From assembly GCF_000703045.1 (NCBI RefSeq), contig NZ_JNLJ01000001.1:124001-188000 (forward strand): a DNA stretch of 64,000 nucleotides, in the 5' to 3' direction. Of the stretch, positions 63,339-64,000 are shown piece after piece (the stretch's first letter is position 1; every line of letters begins with the position of its first letter). This DNA comes from Persephonella sp. IF05-L8. Its GTDB lineage: Bacteria; Aquificota; Aquificia; Aquificales; Hydrogenothermaceae. Position numbers and translations under genes: made by a program. The notes beneath the pieces were generated by a model, which was not told the origin of the DNA, searched no databases, and worked only from the letters and a program-made list of their open reading frames with translations.

Positions 63339-64000
63339 TGGATGAAATAATACTGGCAGGTCTTCTGGTTCTCGTCCTTACCAGCCTTGGTTCCATTTTT
63401 GCTGTATTTTTTAAAAATCTGCCTGAATGGGGTCTTGATTTTGGTCTGGCTTTCAGTGGGGGTGTTATGCTGGTTGCTTCTTTTACATCTTTAATACTAC
63501 CTGCTACAGAAACAGGCAGCATATGGAGTGTTATTTTTGGAATAGTCCTGGGATTTGGACTTATTTTTACTATTGAAAAGTTTGTTCCCCACGAGGAGTA
63601 TTTCCTTAAGTTTAAAACTTCCACAATAGAAAAAGAAAAGCTTAGAGGAATTTTTCTGGTTGTTTCAGCTATTGTAATCCATAATATTCCAGAAGGTATG
63701 GCTGTTGGTGTATCAATGGCAAATGATGTTGAAAAAGGATGGGCAACTGCCCTTGCAATCGGAATACAGGATATTCCGGAAGGTTTTGCCGTGTCTTTGC
63801 CTTTGATTTTTTTAACTGAAAGGGCGTGGATACCTGTTTTAATTGGTGTTTTAAGTGGTTTTTCTGAATTTGTTTTTACGGTTTTAGGTGGTTTTACCTT
63901 TAGTATATTTTCTGCTTTTTTGCCTTTTGGTCTAAGCGTAGCCGGTGGAGCTATGATTTATGTAACAGTAAAAGAAGTTTTCCCTCAGGTTTATCAAAAT
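63338..64000 (+). CDS. ZIP-family metal transporter (partial, C-terminus outside window)
   Basis: The first 221 residues of a ZIP transporter for zinc or other divalent metals. Metal-binding motifs of helices 4 and 5 are HNIPEG (His115-Gly120) and IQDIPEG near 148, where Asp replaces the usual Asn. About six hydrophobic helices are visible. The start codon overlaps the carbonic anhydrase stop (TAATG), so zinc import may be made together with a zinc enzyme. The end of the gene is beyond the window. Confidence 0.93.
   Translation, partial: MDEIILAGLLVLVLTSLGSIFAVFFKNLPEWGLDFGLAFSGGVMLVASFTSLILPATETGSIWSVIFGIVLGFGLIFTIEKFVPHEEYFLKFKTSTIEKEKLRGIFLVVSAIVIHNIPEGMAVGVSMANDVEKGWATALAIGIQDIPEGFAVSLPLIFLTERAWIPVLIGVLSGFSEFVFTVLGGFTFSIFSAFLPFGLSVAGGAMIYVTVKEVFPQVYQN

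Overview
The window is a gene-dense, A+T-rich bacterial chromosome segment carrying about 75 protein genes or gene remnants and two tRNAs. The encoded proteins are mostly core housekeeping functions with short intergenic gaps and many 1-4 base overlaps. A diderm, thermophilic, chemolithotrophic member of the Aquificota, most likely the Hydrogenothermaceae (Persephonella-like), is my inference. It rests on the close match to the Aquifex thioredoxin-like [2Fe-2S] ferredoxin Fd4, the outer-membrane proteins, the sulfur-relay cluster, the lysine-rich proteins and the AT-rich sequence; no 16S rRNA gene is present to confirm it.

Layout. 1-3.5 kb (minus): amtB (cut by the window edge), glnB behind a candidate NtrC/sigma-54 control region, and groES-groEL. 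3.5-7.7 kb: mutL-glnD, so the PII protein, its uridylyltransferase and the ammonium channel lie within 6 kb. 7.7-15.8 kb: a DUF5335 protein, tRNA-Phe, an Lnb/DUF4105-type outer-membrane protein with a DUF3015 partner, yajC, then a compact minus-strand run (dapA, a Gfo/Idh oxidoreductase plus DegT aminotransferase pair that may make an amino sugar for lipid A, ribH, nusB, a phosphoesterase). 15.8-21 kb (plus): the rod-shape operon mreB-mreC-mreD-mrdA-rodA. 21.2-27.5 kb: rplU-rpmA, the class III ribonucleotide reductase nrdD-nrdG under apparent FNR and NrdR control, then a MoeB-TusA-DsrE-like sulfur-relay cluster ending in pdxA. 27.7-33.2 kb: transketolase, a DUF481 outer-membrane protein, a TonB-dependent receptor with a membrane protein, and two very small membrane-protein genes. 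33.2-39.2 kb: a packed operon rph-purA-small membrane protein-525-aa unknown-HEPN protein-nnr. 39.2-42.8 kb: a coiled-coil protein, panE, thrC, an MlaF-like ATPase, tRNA-Leu. 43.0-44.6 kb: a small accessory patch with an intact class II Fic gene and a decayed VapBC-like toxin-antitoxin pair. 44.7-54.1 kb: leuC, ruvX, mltG, a glycosyltransferase, a split RCK/CPA2 cation transporter, a DEDDh exonuclease, proC, hemW. 54.1-64 kb: ferredoxin, HU, a Cys-rich lipoprotein and a NodB-like protein whose ATG codons overlap back to back, aat, a candidate structured RNA, a TPR-SPOR protein, an Fd4-type ferredoxin, metF, a lipid-anchored cytochrome c with a Yip1 protein, dapD, a beta-carbonic anhydrase and a ZIP transporter cut by the window edge.

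The most interesting signals are: (1) a roughly 110-nt element at 57364-57477 that folds into a closed three-way junction with a possible pseudoknot and a U-tailed terminator hairpin, matching no family I recognise; (2) a promoter at nrdD with a perfect FNR palindrome at about -41.5 and an NrdR box over -10/+1; (3) three unrelated genes whose -10 box lies exactly 6 bases before ATG, pointing to leaderless transcripts; (4) a shared 19-bp operator-like sequence at metF and the TonB receptor; (5) divergent exported-protein genes with overlapping start codons; (6) an unknown 525-aa protein translationally coupled to a non-catalytic HEPN protein. No CRISPR array, insertion sequence or prophage is visible.
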